A DNA stretch of 36,860 nucleotides from Thiotrichales bacterium. GTDB taxonomy: Bacteria > Pseudomonadota > Gammaproteobacteria > Beggiatoales > Beggiatoaceae. The position numbers and the translations under genes are program-made. Positions within the stretch are counted from its first letter, which is position 1. The number at the start of each line of letters is the position of its first letter. Below are positions 1 through 9,509 of this stretch, one piece after another. The DNA lies in the NCBI GenBank assembly GCA_016744475.1, contig JADGEH010000041.1, positions 1 to 36,860 of the forward strand, in the 5' to 3' direction. The notes under the pieces are model-generated. The model ran no database searches. It had not been told where the DNA came from and saw only the letters and a program-made list of their open reading frames with translations.

Positions 1-796
1 CGTGGTCGTCTTCATGAATAAAGCCGATATGGTCGATGATGAAGAGTTGATCGAATTGGTTGAAATGGAAGTGCGTGAGCTGCTCGATAGTTATGAGTTT
101 CCTGGTGATGACACCCCCGTCATTGTGGGTTCAGCCTTGAAAGCCTTAGAAGGCGAGCAAGCTTATATCGATAAAATCTACGAACTGGTGGACGCTTTAG
201 ATACCTATATTCCAGAGCCAGAGCGTGATATCGATCAAGATTTCTTGATGCCGATTGAAGATGTGTTCTCAATTTCAGGTCGCGGTACCGTAGTCACGGG
301 TCGTGTAGAACGTGGCCGTGTTAAAGTCGGTGAAGAAGTGGAAATTGTGGGTATTAAAGACACCACTAAAACCACATGTACCGGTGTTGAAATGTTCCGT
401 AAACTGCTAGACGAAGGTGTAGCAGGGGATAATGTCGGTGTCTTGTTGCGTGGTACCAAACGCGAAGAAGTCGAGCGCGGTCAAGTGCTGGCAAAACCCG
501 GTAGTATTAATCCACATACTCGCTTTGAAGCAGAAGTTTATATTCTGAGCAAAGAAGAGGGTGGTCGTCATACGCCATTCTTTAATGGTTATCGCCCACA
601 ATTCTACTTCCGTACCACTGATGTAACGGGGGCTGTAGAATTACCAGAAGGTATCGAAATGGTGATGCCGGGTGATAATGTAAAAATGGATGTGACCTTA
701 ATTGCTCCTATCGCGATGGAAGATGGCTTACGTTTTGCCATTCGTGAAGGGGGTCGTACTGTTGGTGCAGGTGTTGTTGCGAAGATTGTTGAATAA
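1..796 (+). CDS. tuf: Elongation factor Tu, 3' part of gene (5' end outside window)
   Basis: EF-Tu carries aminoacyl-tRNA to the ribosomal A site as a GTP complex in the cytoplasm. The visible 264 residues are the C-terminal two thirds. They include the guanine-specificity motif NKAD near the start, the SALKALEG (G5) segment, and all of domains II and III, such as [13 protein letters not shown] and [22 protein letters not shown] stretches. The P-loop and switch regions would lie upstream of base 1. The protein ends in the usual GVVAKI(V/L) tail. It sits directly upstream of the S10 operon, as tufA does after fusA in enteric bacteria, but a strong terminator separates them. Identity is certain; only the 5' truncation by the window edge limits the entry. 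Confidence 0.99.
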   Translation, partial: VVVFMNKADMVDDEELIELVEMEVRELLDSYEFPGDDTPVIVGSALKALEGEQAYIDKIYELVDALDTYIPEPERDIDQDFLMPIEDVFSISGRGTVVTGRVERGRVKVGEEVEIVGIKDTTKTTCTGVEMFRKLLDEGVAGDNVGVLLRGTKREEVERGQVLAKPGSINPHTRFEAEVYILSKEEGGRHTPFFNGYRPQFYFRTTDVTGAVELPEGIEMVMPGDNVKMDVTLIAPIAMEDGLRFAIREGGRTVGAGVVAKIVE

Positions 797-801
797 ATAC
801 T

Positions 802-844
802 AATGCCGTTAAAGAACGCTTGTTTTTTAATGGCATTTTTTTTT
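802..844 (+). terminator. Rho-independent terminator after tuf
   Basis: A 16-nt arm starting AATGCC (802-817) pairs with an arm ending GGCATT (821-836), with two G-U type mismatches. The hairpin is followed by an uninterrupted T run to 844. It lies 6 nt after the tuf stop and would separate tuf from the S10 operon. Confidence 0.9.
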
Positions 845-854
845 GCTTTAGCGG

Positions 855-883
855 TTTAATTTTTATTTGTTAAGCGGTATACT
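855..883 (+). promoter_or_regulatory. Candidate sigma70 promoter of the S10 operon
   Basis: TATACT at 878-883 is a good -10 box, 17 nt after TTTAAT (855-860), a weak -35. Transcription would start near 890, only about 23 nt before rpsJ. That leaves little room for the long L4-responsive leader known in E. coli. The placement just after the tuf terminator supports it, but it is predicted from sequence only. Confidence 0.5.
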
Positions 884-912
884 TGTCCGCTTTACTTTTC
901 TTGGGTTATAAC

Positions 913-1224
913 ATGGCAAATCAAAGAATTCGTATTCGCCTCAAAGCTTTTGATCATCGATTAATCGATCAATCTGCACGAGAAATAGTAGAAACAGTTC
1001 GCAGAACAGGTGCGCAATTGCGTGGGCCAATTCCTCTGCCCATCAAGAAAGAACGTTATACTGTGTTGACTTCACCTCATGTTAATAAAGATGCGCGTGA
1101 TCAATATGAATTAAGAACACATAAACGATTACTGGATATTATCGACCCTACAGATAAAACTGTTGATGCTTTAATGAAGCTGGATTTAGCAGCGGGTGTG
1201 GATGTTCAGATTAAATTGAATTAA
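913..1224 (+). CDS. rpsJ: 30S ribosomal protein S10 / NusE
   Basis: S10 is a head protein of the small subunit and, as NusE, links NusB and NusG in antitermination complexes. The 103-residue product has the same length as E. coli S10 and near-identical sequence ([47 protein letters not shown]). The reading frame is open upstream to a TTG at 883, but that would add ten unconserved residues inside the presumed promoter, so ATG 913 is chosen. Shine-Dalgarno complementarity is weak. It is the first gene of the S10 operon, 57 nt before rplC. Confidence 0.98.
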   Translation: MANQRIRIRLKAFDHRLIDQSAREIVETVRRTGAQLRGPIPLPIKKERYTVLTSPHVNKDARDQYELRTHKRLLDIIDPTDKTVDALMKLDLAAGVDVQIKLN

Positions 1225-1281
1225 TTTTGGATGTTGCTTATTACTTGTTTTGAGTAGATAAGTGAGTTGGGAGCATGAACA

Positions 1282-1923
1282 ATGAGTATTGGTATGGTTG
1301 GTCGGAAATGCGGTATGACTCGTATTTTCCAGGAAGATGGTTCCTCTATCCCGGTAACAGTATTAGAGTTAGAGCCTAACCGAGTTACGCAAGTTAAAAC
1401 GCAAGAAAAAGAAGGTTATAGTGCTATTCAAGTGACTTGTGGAACGCGTAAAGCAAGCCGAGTTAATAAATCTGAAACAGGGCATTTAGCTAAAGCTGCT
1501 GTGGAGGCAGGGCGAGGTTTTTGGGAGTTTCGCTTGTCGCAGCAGGAAGTTGAAGAATACAAATTAGGTGGGGAAGTTAAGCTGGATATCTTTGAGGTAG
1601 GCAAGAAGGTTGATGTAGCTGGCACTTCAAAAGGTAAGGGCTTTGCAGGTGTTGTGAAGCGCTATAATTTCAGTACCCAGGATGCAACTCATGGTAACTC
1701 TTTGTCGCATAGAGCGCCTGGTTCTATTGGCCAAAACCAATCACCGGGTCGTGTATTTAAGGGTAAGAAAATGGCCGGTCAAATGGGTAATGTGCGCACC
1801 ACTGTGCAGAATTTAGAGATTGTCAGAATTGATGCTGAACGCAATCTTTTAATGCTAAAAGGAGCCGTGCCTGGTGCTCCAAATGGTGATGTTATCGTCT
1901 GCCCAGCAGTGAAAGCGAAATAA
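1282..1923 (+). CDS. rplC: 50S ribosomal protein L3
   Basis: L3 is an early-assembling 23S rRNA-binding protein whose extended loop reaches towards the peptidyl-transferase centre. The 213-residue product (E. coli 209) begins [15 protein letters not shown]. It keeps the loop [13 protein letters not shown]...KKMAGQMGN (about residues 144-170), which contains the glutamine methylated by PrmB in E. coli. GGGAG lies 7-11 nt before ATG 1282. An ATG at 1275 is out of frame. rplD follows 10 nt later. Confidence 0.98.
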   Translation: MSIGMVGRKCGMTRIFQEDGSSIPVTVLELEPNRVTQVKTQEKEGYSAIQVTCGTRKASRVNKSETGHLAKAAVEAGRGFWEFRLSQQEVEEYKLGGEVKLDIFEVGKKVDVAGTSKGKGFAGVVKRYNFSTQDATHGNSLSHRAPGSIGQNQSPGRVFKGKKMAGQMGNVRTTVQNLEIVRIDAERNLLMLKGAVPGAPNGDVIVCPAVKAK

Positions 1924-1933
1924 GGAGAAGAAC

Positions 1934-2557
1934 ATGGAAATCGCTTTACAAACCCTGGGTGATGTTGGTAATTCTGGCATTGTTGATGTTTCTGAAAATG
2001 TATTTGGAGCTGAGTTTAAACCTAGTTTGATACATCAAGTTGTTGTTGCCTATATGGCAGCAGGACGTGCAGGTACCAAAGCTCAGAAGACACGTTCAGA
2101 AGTGAGCGGCAGTACAGCTAAGCCTTGGCGCCAAAAAGGTACGGGACGTGCGCGAGCAGGTAATACTCGCAGTCCTATATGGCGTGCGGGTGGTGTTACT
2201 TTTGCTGCAAAACCACGCGATTATACTCAAAAATTAAATAAAAAAATGTATCGCAGCGCACTACGCTCAGTTTTTTCTGAATTATTGCGCCAAGAACGTT
2301 TAATGATTGTTGATGAGTTTTCTGTAGATAGTCCAAAAACGCGAGAATTAGTCAGTAAGTTAAAAGATGCAGGTGACGATATTAATTTGATGATTGTCAC
2401 TGAAACTATGGATGAAAATTTGATTCTTGCGGCACGTAATTTACACCGCGTTAGTATTAGTGATGCAGCAAGTGTTGATCCTGTGACTTTGGTGTGGGCA
2501 GAGAAAGTAATTCTCACCTCATCCGCATTAAAGCAACTTGAGGAGAGATTGGCATGA
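1934..2557 (+). CDS. rplD: 50S ribosomal protein L4
   Basis: L4 binds 23S rRNA domain I, lines the exit tunnel, and in E. coli represses the S10 operon. The 207-residue protein (E. coli 201) has the basic tunnel loop [25 protein letters not shown] at about residues 51-75, followed by RSPIWRAGG. The C-terminal globular part is more divergent than the loop. A strong AAGGAGAAG ribosome-binding site precedes ATG 1934. The stop overlaps the rplW start (ATGA), so the two are probably translationally coupled. Autogenous control cannot be judged because the promoter-proximal leader looks very short. Confidence 0.97.
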   Translation: MEIALQTLGDVGNSGIVDVSENVFGAEFKPSLIHQVVVAYMAAGRAGTKAQKTRSEVSGSTAKPWRQKGTGRARAGNTRSPIWRAGGVTFAAKPRDYTQKLNKKMYRSALRSVFSELLRQERLMIVDEFSVDSPKTRELVSKLKDAGDDINLMIVTETMDENLILAARNLHRVSISDAASVDPVTLVWAEKVILTSSALKQLEERLA

Positions 2558-2865
2558 GTAAGGTTCAAGCCGTAGAGCAAACACGTCTAATGCAAATATT
2601 GCTTTCTCCGCGTGTTTCTGAAAAGGCAATTAAAGAAGCTGATGATAATCGTCATTTTGTCTTTAAAGTGCTTAAAGACGCAAATAAGCAAGAAATAAAA
2701 ATGGCTGTTGAATTACTTTTTAATGTAAAGGTCTCATCAGTACGTACCCTTAATGTTAAAGGTAAGCGTAAAACTTTTGGGCGCACTCCAGGTCAGCGTT
2801 CTGATTGGAAAAAAGCCTATGTCTTCCTTAAAGAAGGCTACGACATTAATTTTGGCGTCGAATAA
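2554..2865 (+). CDS. rplW: 50S ribosomal protein L23
   Basis: L23 sits at the tunnel exit and is the docking site for trigger factor and SRP. The 103-residue product (E. coli 100) shows the family pattern [32 protein letters not shown], and [15 protein letters not shown]. The start ATG overlaps the rplD stop by four bases and has GAGGAGAG upstream within rplD. rplB starts 21 nt after its stop. Confidence 0.97.
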   Translation: MSKVQAVEQTRLMQILLSPRVSEKAIKEADDNRHFVFKVLKDANKQEIKMAVELLFNVKVSSVRTLNVKGKRKTFGRTPGQRSDWKKAYVFLKEGYDINFGVE

Positions 2866-2886
2866 AGAACTGAGGTTGAATAAATT

Positions 2887-3714
2887 ATGGCCGTTGTAAA
2901 AGCTAAGCCAACTTCCGCAGGTCGGCGTTTTGTTGTAAAAGTTAATGCTGACTTGCATAAAGGTGCGCCTTATGCACCTTTGTTAGATACTAAAAGTAAA
3001 TCTGGTGGTCGCAATAATACTGGACGTATTACTGTTCGTCATCGTGGTGGTGGACATAAACAACATTATAGAATTGTTGACTTCAAGCGTAATGACAAGG
3101 ATGGTATTCAAGCAAAGATAGAGCGTTTAGAATATGATCCTAATAGAACAGCTTATATTGCTTTAGTGTTATATGCTGACGGTGAACGCCGTTATATTAT
3201 AGCACCTAAAAATGTCGTAGCTGGCGATGCTGTTATGGCTGGTGATGATGCTCCAATTAAGCCTGGTAATTGCTTGCCTCTGCGTAATATTCCTGTGGGT
3301 AGCACTGTTCATTGTGTTGAGCTTAAGCCCGGAAAAGGCGCACAGATGGCGCGTAGTGCAGGTGCTTCTGTGCAATTAGTGGCTCGTGAAGGACGTTATG
3401 CTACCTTGCGTTTGCGCTCTGGTGAAATGCGAAAAGTACCTGCTGAATGCCGTGCGACTATTGGTGAAGTAAGCAATAGTGAGCATAACTTGCGTTCTTT
3501 AGGGAAAGCTGGGGCTACTCGTTGGCGTGGTGTTCGTCCAACTGTTCGTGGTGTAGTGATGAATCCTGTCGATCATCCGCATGGTGGTGGTGAAGGTCGT
3601 ACTTCGGGCGGGCGGCATCCTGTATCACCTTGGGGTTTTCCTACGAAAGGTGCGAAAACTCGAAGTAATAAACGTACAGATAAAATGATTGTGCGGCGTC
3701 GTCGCAGCAAGTAA
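2887..3714 (+). CDS. rplB: 50S ribosomal protein L2
   Basis: L2 is needed for subunit association and peptidyl transfer. The 275-residue protein (E. coli 273) contains [21 protein letters not shown] near residues 38-58 and, near the C-terminus, [11 protein letters not shown] with the functionally critical histidine (E. coli His229 region), then a basic [21 protein letters not shown] tail. The ribosome-binding site before ATG 2887 is weak (GAGG at 2872-2875). Gene order and length are standard. Confidence 0.98.
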   Translation: MAVVKAKPTSAGRRFVVKVNADLHKGAPYAPLLDTKSKSGGRNNTGRITVRHRGGGHKQHYRIVDFKRNDKDGIQAKIERLEYDPNRTAYIALVLYADGERRYIIAPKNVVAGDAVMAGDDAPIKPGNCLPLRNIPVGSTVHCVELKPGKGAQMARSAGASVQLVAREGRYATLRLRSGEMRKVPAECRATIGEVSNSEHNLRSLGKAGATRWRGVRPTVRGVVMNPVDHPHGGGEGRTSGGRHPVSPWGFPTKGAKTRSNKRTDKMIVRRRRSK

Positions 3715-3729
3715 GGAAAAGGATAAGTT

Positions 3730-4005
3730 ATGCCACGTTCAATTAAGAAAGGGCCTTTTGCTGATTTGCATTTGCTTAAGAAAGTTGATGAAGCGCTCGC
3801 TAGCAAAAGCAAAAAGCCAATTAAAACTTGGTCTCGCCGTTCAATGGTTTTGCCTCATATGGTTGGATTAACCATTGCTGTGCATAATGGTCGTCAGCAT
3901 GTTCCTGTTTATATAACGGAAAATATGGTTGGACATAAATTGGGTGAGTTTGCTTTAACCCGCACTTACCGCGGTCATGCAGCAGATAAAAAGTCTAAAC
4001 GTTAG
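3730..4005 (+). CDS. rpsS: 30S ribosomal protein S19
   Basis: S19 is in the head of the small subunit near the A site and forms a complex with S13. The 91-residue product (E. coli 92) starts PRSIKKGPF and carries [22 protein letters not shown] and [23 protein letters not shown] precedes ATG 3730. It lies 15 nt after rplB and 11 nt before rplV. Confidence 0.97.
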   Translation: MPRSIKKGPFADLHLLKKVDEALASKSKKPIKTWSRRSMVLPHMVGLTIAVHNGRQHVPVYITENMVGHKLGEFALTRTYRGHAADKKSKR

Positions 4006-4016
4006 AGGAAAAAGCC

Positions 4017-4349
4017 GTGGAAGTTTCAGCCACTTATAAATATGCACGTATTTCTCCACAAAAATGTCGTCTAATCGCCGATCAAGTGCGCGGCCTAGCA
4101 GTTGAAGAGGCTTTGAATATTCTGATGTTCAGCACAAAAAAAGCCGCTCCTATGGTGAAGAAAGTTCTGGATTCAGCTATTGCAAATGCTGAAAACAATG
4201 AAGGTGCTGATATTGATGAACTAAAGGTTTCTAGTGTTTTCGTCAATGAAGGGCCGACCATGAAACGTATGCGAGCACGCGCTAAAGGGCGCGGTTCTCG
4301 TATTTTCAAGCGCACCAGTCATATTACCGTGACCGTGGCAGACAGTTAA
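4017..4349 (+). CDS. rplV: 50S ribosomal protein L22
   Basis: L22 contacts all 23S rRNA domains, and its beta-hairpin forms the narrowest part of the exit tunnel. The 110-residue protein matches the usual length and keeps the hairpin region [22 protein letters not shown] near the C-terminus (about 83-104), where macrolide-resistance insertions arise in other species. Nothing abnormal is visible here. The start codon is GTG at 4017, supported by AGAGGAAAA upstream and by alignment of the first residues [15 protein letters not shown]. Confidence 0.97.
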   Translation: MEVSATYKYARISPQKCRLIADQVRGLAVEEALNILMFSTKKAAPMVKKVLDSAIANAENNEGADIDELKVSSVFVNEGPTMKRMRARAKGRGSRIFKRTSHITVTVADS

Positions 4350-4363
4350 GGCGAGTTAAAGTT

Positions 4364-5047
4364 ATGGGACAAAAGGCAAATCCAATTGGTATGCGTTTGG
4401 GGATCGTGAAAGATTGGTCTTCAAAATGGTATGCAAGTAGCCAGGACTACGCAGATTTCTTAAATACAGATATAAAAATCCGCGAATATATACGTAAAAA
4501 ATTATCTCAAGCTTCAGTGAGTGAAGTTCGTATTGAACGTCCGGCAAGAAATGCTCGAATTATTATTCATACGGCTCGACCAGGCATTGTTATTGGTAAA
4601 AAAGGCGAAGATATTGATAAGTTGCGCAAAGAAGTGTCCGCAATGATGGGAATTCCTGTACATATCAGTGTTGAAGAAATTCGTAAGCCAGAAGTGGATG
4701 CGCAATTGGTCGCAGAAAGTGTAGCCCAGCAATTAGAAAAACGCATTATGTTTCGTCGAGCGATGAAACGTGCTGTGAGTAATGCTATGCGTTTAGGCGC
4801 TCAAGGTGTTCGGATTAATGTGGCTGGTCGATTAAATGGTGCTGAGATTGCTCGTACTGAATGGTATCGAGAAGGACGTGTCCCTTTACATACTTTGCGT
4901 GCCAATATTGATTATGGTTTTGCTGAAGCAAATACGACTTATGGCATTATCGGTGTAAAGGTCTGGATTTTTAAAGGCGAAATTATTGGTAGACCTGAGC
5001 AGGAAGTGGTTAAGGAAAAACCAGCCAAGTCTGAGAAAGGACAATAG
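4364..5047 (+). CDS. rpsC: 30S ribosomal protein S3
   Basis: S3 lies at the mRNA entry channel and contributes to ribosomal helicase activity. The 227-residue protein (E. coli 233) starts [13 protein letters not shown]. It has a type-2 KH domain with [14 protein letters not shown] near residue 70, then [10 protein letters not shown], and a C-terminal [22 protein letters not shown] block. The acidic/lysine-rich C-terminal tail is slightly shorter than in E. coli. It lies 14 nt after rplV and 2 nt before rplP. Confidence 0.98.
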   Translation: MGQKANPIGMRLGIVKDWSSKWYASSQDYADFLNTDIKIREYIRKKLSQASVSEVRIERPARNARIIIHTARPGIVIGKKGEDIDKLRKEVSAMMGIPVHISVEEIRKPEVDAQLVAESVAQQLEKRIMFRRAMKRAVSNAMRLGAQGVRINVAGRLNGAEIARTEWYREGRVPLHTLRANIDYGFAEANTTYGIIGVKVWIFKGEIIGRPEQEVVKEKPAKSEKGQ

Positions 5048-5049
5048 TC

Positions 5050-5463
5050 ATGTTACAGCCAAAACGAACAAAATTCAGAAAACAGCATAAAGGCCGAAAT
5101 CGTGGTTTAGCTCAACGTGGAAGTAAGGTGAGCTTTGGTGAGTTTGGTATGAAAGCGACAACGCGAGGGCGTATTACAGCACGCCAAATTGAAGCTGGAC
5201 GTCGTGCAATTAACCGTTATGTAAAACGTGGCGGTAAAGTGTGGATTCGTATTTTTCCAGATAAACCTATTAGTAAAAAACCATTAGAAGTTCGCATGGG
5301 TAAGGGTAAAGGAAATGTTGAGTATTGGGTGGCTCAGATTCAGCCTGGTCGTATTTTGTATGAAATTGAAGGTGTTTCAGAAGAAATAGCCCGTGAAGCT
5401 TTTCGTTTAGCAGCAGCTAAAATGCCTGTGCAAACCAGTTTTGTAGCGCGGACGGTTATCTAA
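5050..5463 (+). CDS. rplP: 50S ribosomal protein L16
   Basis: L16 helps shape the A-site tRNA region of the large subunit. The 137-residue product (E. coli 136) shows [15 protein letters not shown] at the N-terminus, [29 protein letters not shown] centrally, and the loop [15 protein letters not shown]. That loop holds the arginine hydroxylated by YcfD/RoxA in E. coli. rpsC ends 2 nt upstream and rpmC begins 1 nt after its stop, so coupling is likely. Confidence 0.98.
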   Translation: MLQPKRTKFRKQHKGRNRGLAQRGSKVSFGEFGMKATTRGRITARQIEAGRRAINRYVKRGGKVWIRIFPDKPISKKPLEVRMGKGKGNVEYWVAQIQPGRILYEIEGVSEEIAREAFRLAAAKMPVQTSFVARTVI

Positions 5464-5464
5464 A

Positions 5465-5659
5465 ATGAAAGCAAATGAATTGAGAGAAAAAAATGTAGAT
5501 GAGCTGAAGCAAGAACTACTCAGTCTTTTACGTGAACAGTTTACTTTGCGTATGCAAAGAGGTGCCGAACAGTTGAATCGTCACCATCAATTAAAAGCAG
5601 TAAGGCGCAGTATTGCACGAGTAAAAACCATTTTGACTGAAAAGGGTAGTCCAGCATGA
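5465..5659 (+). CDS. rpmC: 50S ribosomal protein L29
   Basis: L29 is a small helical-hairpin protein next to L23 at the tunnel exit. At 64 residues (E. coli 63) it has [30 protein letters not shown] and the R(R/S)IARVKTIL ending typical of the family. Its stop overlaps the rpsQ start by four bases (ATGA). The ribosome-binding sequence would lie within the end of rplP. Confidence 0.96.
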   Translation: MKANELREKNVDELKQELLSLLREQFTLRMQRGAEQLNRHHQLKAVRRSIARVKTILTEKGSPA

Positions 5660-5937
5660 CTGATGCACAACAAACAACTGCTAACCCAGAAACCACTATT
5701 CGTACTTTGGTAGGACGTGTTGTCAGTAGTAAAATGGATAAAAGCATTACTGTATTGATTGAGCGTAAAGTGAAACACCCTCTATATGGAAAATTCATTA
5801 AGCGTTCTACAAAATTGCATGCGCATGATGAAGAAAATACCTGTCAGGAAGGTGATACCGTAGCCATCGAGCAATGTCGCCCAATTTCAAAAAGTAAATC
5901 TTGGCGTTTGCATAAAGTTTTAGAACGTGCAAAATAA
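5656..5937 (+). CDS. rpsQ: 30S ribosomal protein S17
   Basis: S17 is a primary 16S rRNA binder with an OB fold. The 93-residue product (E. coli 84) has a roughly ten-residue polar N-terminal extension ([14 protein letters not shown]) before the conserved core [18 protein letters not shown], then [20 protein letters not shown], and [14 protein letters not shown]. No better internal start exists before the core. The TCCAGC(ATG) context reads through rpmC, which suggests coupled translation. Confidence 0.97.
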   Translation: MTDAQQTTANPETTIRTLVGRVVSSKMDKSITVLIERKVKHPLYGKFIKRSTKLHAHDEENTCQEGDTVAIEQCRPISKSKSWRLHKVLERAK

Positions 5938-5964
5938 AATTGCCCGATCATTTGGAGTTTAATC

Positions 5965-6333
5965 ATGATTCAGATGCAGTCCATGTTAGACGCCGCAGAT
6001 AACAGCGGCGCACGACGCCTCATGTGTATCAAGGTGTTGGGCGGTTCACATCGCCGTTATGCAAATATTGGTGACATTGTAAAAGTCACTATTAAGGAAG
6101 CTATTCCTCGTGGCAAAGTTAAAAAAGGCGATGTTTATAGCGCAGTGATTGTTAGAACTCGTAAAGGTGTGCGTCGTTCTGACGGTTCTTTAATTCGTTT
6201 TGATGGTAATGCAGCGGTATTGTTAAATAATCAGTTACAACCTATTGGCACACGTATTTTTGGTCCCGTGACACGTGAGCTGAGAAGTGAGCGTTTTATG
6301 AAGATCATCTCACTGGCTCCAGAAGTTCTTTAG
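5965..6333 (+). CDS. rplN: 50S ribosomal protein L14
   Basis: L14 is at the subunit interface and binds the silencing factor RsfS in other bacteria. The 122-residue protein (E. coli 123) starts [17 protein letters not shown] and includes [29 protein letters not shown] and a [19 protein letters not shown] ending. TTGGAG lies upstream of ATG 5965. It is the first gene of the spc block; no separate promoter is obvious in the 27-nt gap before it. A bulged hairpin spans its stop codon (separate entry). Confidence 0.98.
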   Translation: MIQMQSMLDAADNSGARRLMCIKVLGGSHRRYANIGDIVKVTIKEAIPRGKVKKGDVYSAVIVRTRKGVRRSDGSLIRFDGNAAVLLNNQLQPIGTRIFGPVTRELRSERFMKIISLAPEVL

Positions 6334-6359
6334 AGCAATTAGTTGATCTAGAACTTCTG
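6320..6359 (+). promoter_or_regulatory. Hairpin over the rplN stop, rplN-rplX gap
   Basis: CAGAAGTTCT (6320-6329) is the exact reverse complement of AGAACTTCTG (6350-6359). A further three pairs (AGA/TCT) form across a 2-nt bulge. The stem covers the rplN stop and lies in an unusually long 59-nt gap within a tightly packed operon. No T run follows, so it is not a canonical terminator. It could be an RNA-processing or ribosomal-protein-binding site; the function is inferred. Confidence 0.45.
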
Positions 6360-6392
6360 AAAGTTAGTAGATGTTTTAAGTGAGAGATTGTC

Positions 6393-6710
6393 ATGCGTAG
6401 AATTAAAACAGGAGATGACATTGTTGTCATCATAGGTAAAGACAAAGGTAAGCAAGGGCGGGTTGTTCGCATCATGCCTAATGATCGTGTGCTTGTAGAA
6501 AATATTAATTTGGTTAAGCGTCACACGAAAGGCAATCCTATGTTAAATCAGCCCGGTGGTATTGTGCAAAAAGAAATGCCTTTGCATATTTCAAATATCG
6601 CTTTGTTTAATCCAGAAACAGGAAAAGCAGATCGTGTGGGTTTTAAATTACTTGAAGATGGTAGAAAAGTACGTTACTTCAAGTCAAATAACGAAGTTGT
6701 GGATGTGTAA
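6393..6710 (+). CDS. rplX: 50S ribosomal protein L24
   Basis: L24 initiates large-subunit assembly and flanks the tunnel exit. The 105-residue product (E. coli 104) carries the KOW motif [21 protein letters not shown] at about residues 7-27, then [11 protein letters not shown] and [27 protein letters not shown] lies 5-11 nt before ATG 6393. rplE starts 2 nt after its stop. Confidence 0.98.
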   Translation: MRRIKTGDDIVVIIGKDKGKQGRVVRIMPNDRVLVENINLVKRHTKGNPMLNQPGGIVQKEMPLHISNIALFNPETGKADRVGFKLLEDGRKVRYFKSNNEVVDV

Positions 6711-6712
6711 TC

Positions 6713-7252
6713 ATGGCTACTCGCTTAGAAGAACAGTATAAAACTGATATAATTTCTCAACTCATGTCTAAATTTGAGTATAAGAGTGTTATGCAAGTAC
6801 CTAAAATTACCAAAGTCACCTTGAATATGGGTTTGGGTGAAGCTGTAGGTGATAAAAAGGTAGTTGAGCGTGCAATAGGTGATATGGAAGCTATTGCTGG
6901 ACAAAAAGCTGTTGTCTGTTTGGCACGCAAATCAGTGGCTGGTTTTAAAATTCGTGAAGCTTGGCCTATTGGCTGTAAAGTCACTTTACGTCGAGATCAT
7001 ATGTATGAATTTCTAGACCGCCTCATTAGTATTGCAATTCCTCGAATTCGAGATTTTCGTGGTTTTTCAGGCAAAGCTTTTGATGGACGTGGTAACTATA
7101 GCTTGGGTGTCCGTGAGCAAATTATTTTTCCTGAAATCGATTACGATAAAATTGATGCCCTACGAGGTATGGATATTACAATTACGACCAGTGCGCGAAA
7201 TGATGATGAAGGCCGTGCTTTGTTAGATGGCTTTAATTTCCCCTTAAAATAA
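6713..7252 (+). CDS. rplE: 50S ribosomal protein L5
   Basis: L5 binds 5S rRNA and contacts P-site tRNA. At 179 residues it equals E. coli L5. It shows [68 protein letters not shown], and the [12 protein letters not shown](K/R) end. In E. coli S8 represses the spc operon at the rplE start; no clear S8-like fold was picked out here by eye. Confidence 0.98.
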   Translation: MATRLEEQYKTDIISQLMSKFEYKSVMQVPKITKVTLNMGLGEAVGDKKVVERAIGDMEAIAGQKAVVCLARKSVAGFKIREAWPIGCKVTLRRDHMYEFLDRLISIAIPRIRDFRGFSGKAFDGRGNYSLGVREQIIFPEIDYDKIDALRGMDITITTSARNDDEGRALLDGFNFPLK

Positions 7253-7266
7253 GCGAGCGACTTGGT

Positions 7267-7572
7267 ATGGCTAAGAAATCTATGATTAACCGCGAATTAA
7301 AGCGGGCAAAAACGGTTGCTAAGTATGCTAAAAAAAGAGCTGAATTTAAAAAAGCTGCCGTCGATTTAACATTAAGTGAAGAAGAACGTGATTTAGCGCG
7401 AGTGAAATTACAAAAATTACCGCGTGATGCTTCCCCAATACGTAAACAAGATCGGTGTCGAGTGACGGGTAGACCACATGGTTATTATCGTAAGTTTGGT
7501 TTAGGACGTAATAAACTACGTGAATATACCATGTTGGGTATGGTACCTGGATTACGTAAAGCAAGTTGGTAG
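7267..7572 (+). CDS. rpsN: 30S ribosomal protein S14, zinc-independent form
   Basis: S14 is a head protein near S3 and S10. At 101 residues it is the long C-minus type: it has [25 protein letters not shown] but lacks the paired CxxC motifs of the short zinc form. This differs from L36 of the same window, which keeps its zinc ligands. It lies 14 nt after rplE and is followed by a 98-nt gap with hairpins before rpsH. Confidence 0.98.
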   Translation: MAKKSMINRELKRAKTVAKYAKKRAEFKKAAVDLTLSEEERDLARVKLQKLPRDASPIRKQDRCRVTGRPHGYYRKFGLGRNKLREYTMLGMVPGLRKASW

Positions 7573-7585
7573 TTTGATTCTTATT

Positions 7586-7611
7586 ATCTGTCAAATATAG
7601 ACAGATTTTTT
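7586..7611 (+). terminator. Attenuator-like hairpin between rpsN and rpsH
   Basis: ATCTGTC (7586-7592) pairs perfectly with GACAGAT (7600-7606) across a 7-nt loop and is followed at once by a T run to 7611. The stem is AT-rich, so it would terminate only partially. It sits inside the spc operon between two essential genes. A second pairing (AGAGAT at 7623-7628 with ATCTCT at 7645-7650) lies just upstream of the rpsH ribosome-binding site. The role is inferred. Confidence 0.45.
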
Positions 7612-7670
7612 CTTAGATACTGAGAGATAAAGATAATTTTAAAAATCTCTTAAGTCTGGAGTAAAAATTT

Positions 7671-8063
7671 ATGAGTATGACTGATCCTGTTGCTGATATG
7701 TTAACTCGTATTCGCAATGCGCAGGCCGCTAATAAACTTAGTGTTAAAATGCCTGCTTCAAAAACTAAAAAATCAATTGCCTCTGTTTTGTTGGAAGAAG
7801 GCTATATTTCAGGTTTTTCAATATCTGATGATGCTAAGTCTGAACTAGATATTCAACTGAAATATTATGATGGCCAACCTGTCATTGAAATGCTCAAACG
7901 CGTGAGCCGTCCTGGTTTACGTATCTACAAACCTAAAGGTGAATTACCAACAGTGAGTGGTGGTTTGGGCATTGCTATTATTTCCACTTCCAAAGGACTA
8001 ATGACTGATCGTGCCGCAAGAACTGCTGGTCATGGTGGTGAAGTCCTGTGTTATGTATTCTGA
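7671..8063 (+). CDS. rpsH: 30S ribosomal protein S8
   Basis: S8 organises the 16S central domain and in E. coli is the translational repressor of the spc operon. The 130-residue product matches E. coli in length, with [18 protein letters not shown] at the start and [35 protein letters not shown] and the GGEVLCYVF end. ATG 7671 (giving MSMTDP) is preferred over the internal ATG 7677 because E. coli S8 also begins MSMQDP. TCTGGAG precedes it. Confidence 0.98.
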   Translation: MSMTDPVADMLTRIRNAQAANKLSVKMPASKTKKSIASVLLEEGYISGFSISDDAKSELDIQLKYYDGQPVIEMLKRVSRPGLRIYKPKGELPTVSGGLGIAIISTSKGLMTDRAARTAGHGGEVLCYVF

Positions 8064-8073
8064 GGCTTGAGTC

Positions 8074-8607
8074 ATGTCACGAGTTGCAAAAAATCCAATC
8101 AATATTCCCGCAGGCGTTGATGTTAGCGTCAATAATCAGCATGTAAAGATTAAGGGGCCTAAAGGCAGCATGGAGCATGAAATGTCCAATGCTGTCAGCA
8201 TGAAAATTGAAGATAATAGTATTTCTTTTGAAATTCATGAAAATTTTGCGAATGCTAAAGCTTTAGCTGGAACTACCAGAGCCTTGGTTAATAATATGGT
8301 AACAGGTGTTAATCAGGGGTTTGAGAAAAAACTCACCCTGATTGGTGTTGGTTATCGTGCTCAAGTTCAAGGTAAAGCATTAAATTTAACTTTGGGCTAT
8401 TCTCACCCTATTGTTTTTCCAATACCTGATGAACTTCAAATTGAAACACCCAGTCAAACTGAAGTTATTATACGAGGTAGCGATAAGCAAATGGTCGGTC
8501 AAGCAGCAGCGAATATTCGTGCTTACCGTCCACCTGAGCCTTATAAAGGTAAAGGCGTGCGTTATACGGATGAACATGTAGTTCGCAAAGAAGCGAAGAA
8601 AAAATAA
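8074..8607 (+). CDS. rplF: 50S ribosomal protein L6
   Basis: L6 sits near the GTPase centre and sarcin-ricin loop. The 177-residue product (same length as E. coli) shows SRVAKNPI(N/D)IP, KGPKG, GTTRALVNNMVTGV, LIGVGYRAQVQGKALNLTLGYSHP and the PEPYKGKGVRYTDEHV-RKEAKKK tail. It lies 10 nt after rpsH and 12 nt before rplR. Confidence 0.98.
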   Translation: MSRVAKNPINIPAGVDVSVNNQHVKIKGPKGSMEHEMSNAVSMKIEDNSISFEIHENFANAKALAGTTRALVNNMVTGVNQGFEKKLTLIGVGYRAQVQGKALNLTLGYSHPIVFPIPDELQIETPSQTEVIIRGSDKQMVGQAAANIRAYRPPEPYKGKGVRYTDEHVVRKEAKKK

Positions 8608-8619
8608 GGCAGGCAATTC

Positions 8620-8973
8620 ATGGATAAAAAATCATCAAGATTGCGTCGTGCACGCCGTACACGTGAAAAAATTAAAACCTTGGGTGTTGAGCGTTTATGT
8701 ATACATAAAACACCTAAGCATATTTACGCTCAGATTATTAGTGCAGGTGGAGCAACTATATTAGCTAGCGCTTCTACTTTGGATAAAGCCTGTCGTGAGC
8801 AAATTAAGTATGGCGGTAATATTGACGCAGCCACTCTAGTTGGAAAAACCATCGCTGAACGTGCAAAAGTTGCTGGTGTAGGTAGTGTTGCTTTTGATCG
8901 TTCTGGCTTTAAATATCATGGTCGGATTAAAGCGTTAGCTGATGCGGCACGTGAAAATGGATTGCAATTCTAA
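8620..8973 (+). CDS. rplR: 50S ribosomal protein L18
   Basis: L18 binds 5S rRNA with L5. It is 117 residues long, like E. coli, with an arginine-rich N-terminus ([16 protein letters not shown]), then [20 protein letters not shown] and [36 protein letters not shown] lies upstream of ATG 8620. rpsE follows after 12 nt. Confidence 0.98.
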   Translation: MDKKSSRLRRARRTREKIKTLGVERLCIHKTPKHIYAQIISAGGATILASASTLDKACREQIKYGGNIDAATLVGKTIAERAKVAGVGSVAFDRSGFKYHGRIKALADAARENGLQF

Positions 8974-8985
8974 GGTGGCTTAACA

Positions 8986-9501
8986 ATGGCAAATAATAAT
9001 TTTGATGTACAGTCTAAAAGCAACGATGATTTCATAGAGAAATTAGTTGCTGTAAACCGTGTAGCTAAAGTAGTGAAAGGTGGGCGAATTTTTAGTTTCA
9101 GCGCTCTAACTGTAGTGGGGGATGGTAAGGGTAAAATTGGTTTTGGCTATGGTAAAGCACGTGAGGTACCTGTTGCTATTCAAAAGGCAATGGAAGCTGC
9201 GCGTAAAAATATGAAACCTGTTTCATTGAATGGTGATACCTTGCATTATCCTATTACAGCTCGACATGGTGCTGCAAAAGTTTATATGCAGCCAGCTTCT
9301 GAAGGTACTGGTATTATTGCTGGTGGTGCTATGCGTGCTGTATTTGAAGTGGTAGGTGTGCATAACGTACTAGCTAAAACTATCGGATCATCTAATCCGA
9401 TCAATGTAACACGCGCTACATTAAAAGGTTTATGGGAAATGTCTTCTCCTGAAAAAATTGCAGCTAAGCGTGGTAAGATTGTTGAAGAAATTTTAGGTTG
9501 A
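8986..9501 (+). CDS. rpsE: 30S ribosomal protein S5
   Basis: S5 lies at the mRNA entry and decoding centre and influences fidelity. The 171-residue protein (E. coli 167) contains the dsRBD-like N-terminal domain ([41 protein letters not shown]) and the C-terminal [20 protein letters not shown] block. The GGR loop near residue 31, where spectinomycin-resistance changes occur in other species, looks wild type. AAGGTGG precedes the start. Confidence 0.98.
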   Translation: MANNNFDVQSKSNDDFIEKLVAVNRVAKVVKGGRIFSFSALTVVGDGKGKIGFGYGKAREVPVAIQKAMEAARKNMKPVSLNGDTLHYPITARHGAAKVYMQPASEGTGIIAGGAMRAVFEVVGVHNVLAKTIGSSNPINVTRATLKGLWEMSSPEKIAAKRGKIVEEILG

Positions 9502-9509
9502 TATCAATC

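Noticed and set aside
883..912. TTG start extending rpsJ
   Set aside because: It overlaps the candidate -10 box and adds residues not found in S10.
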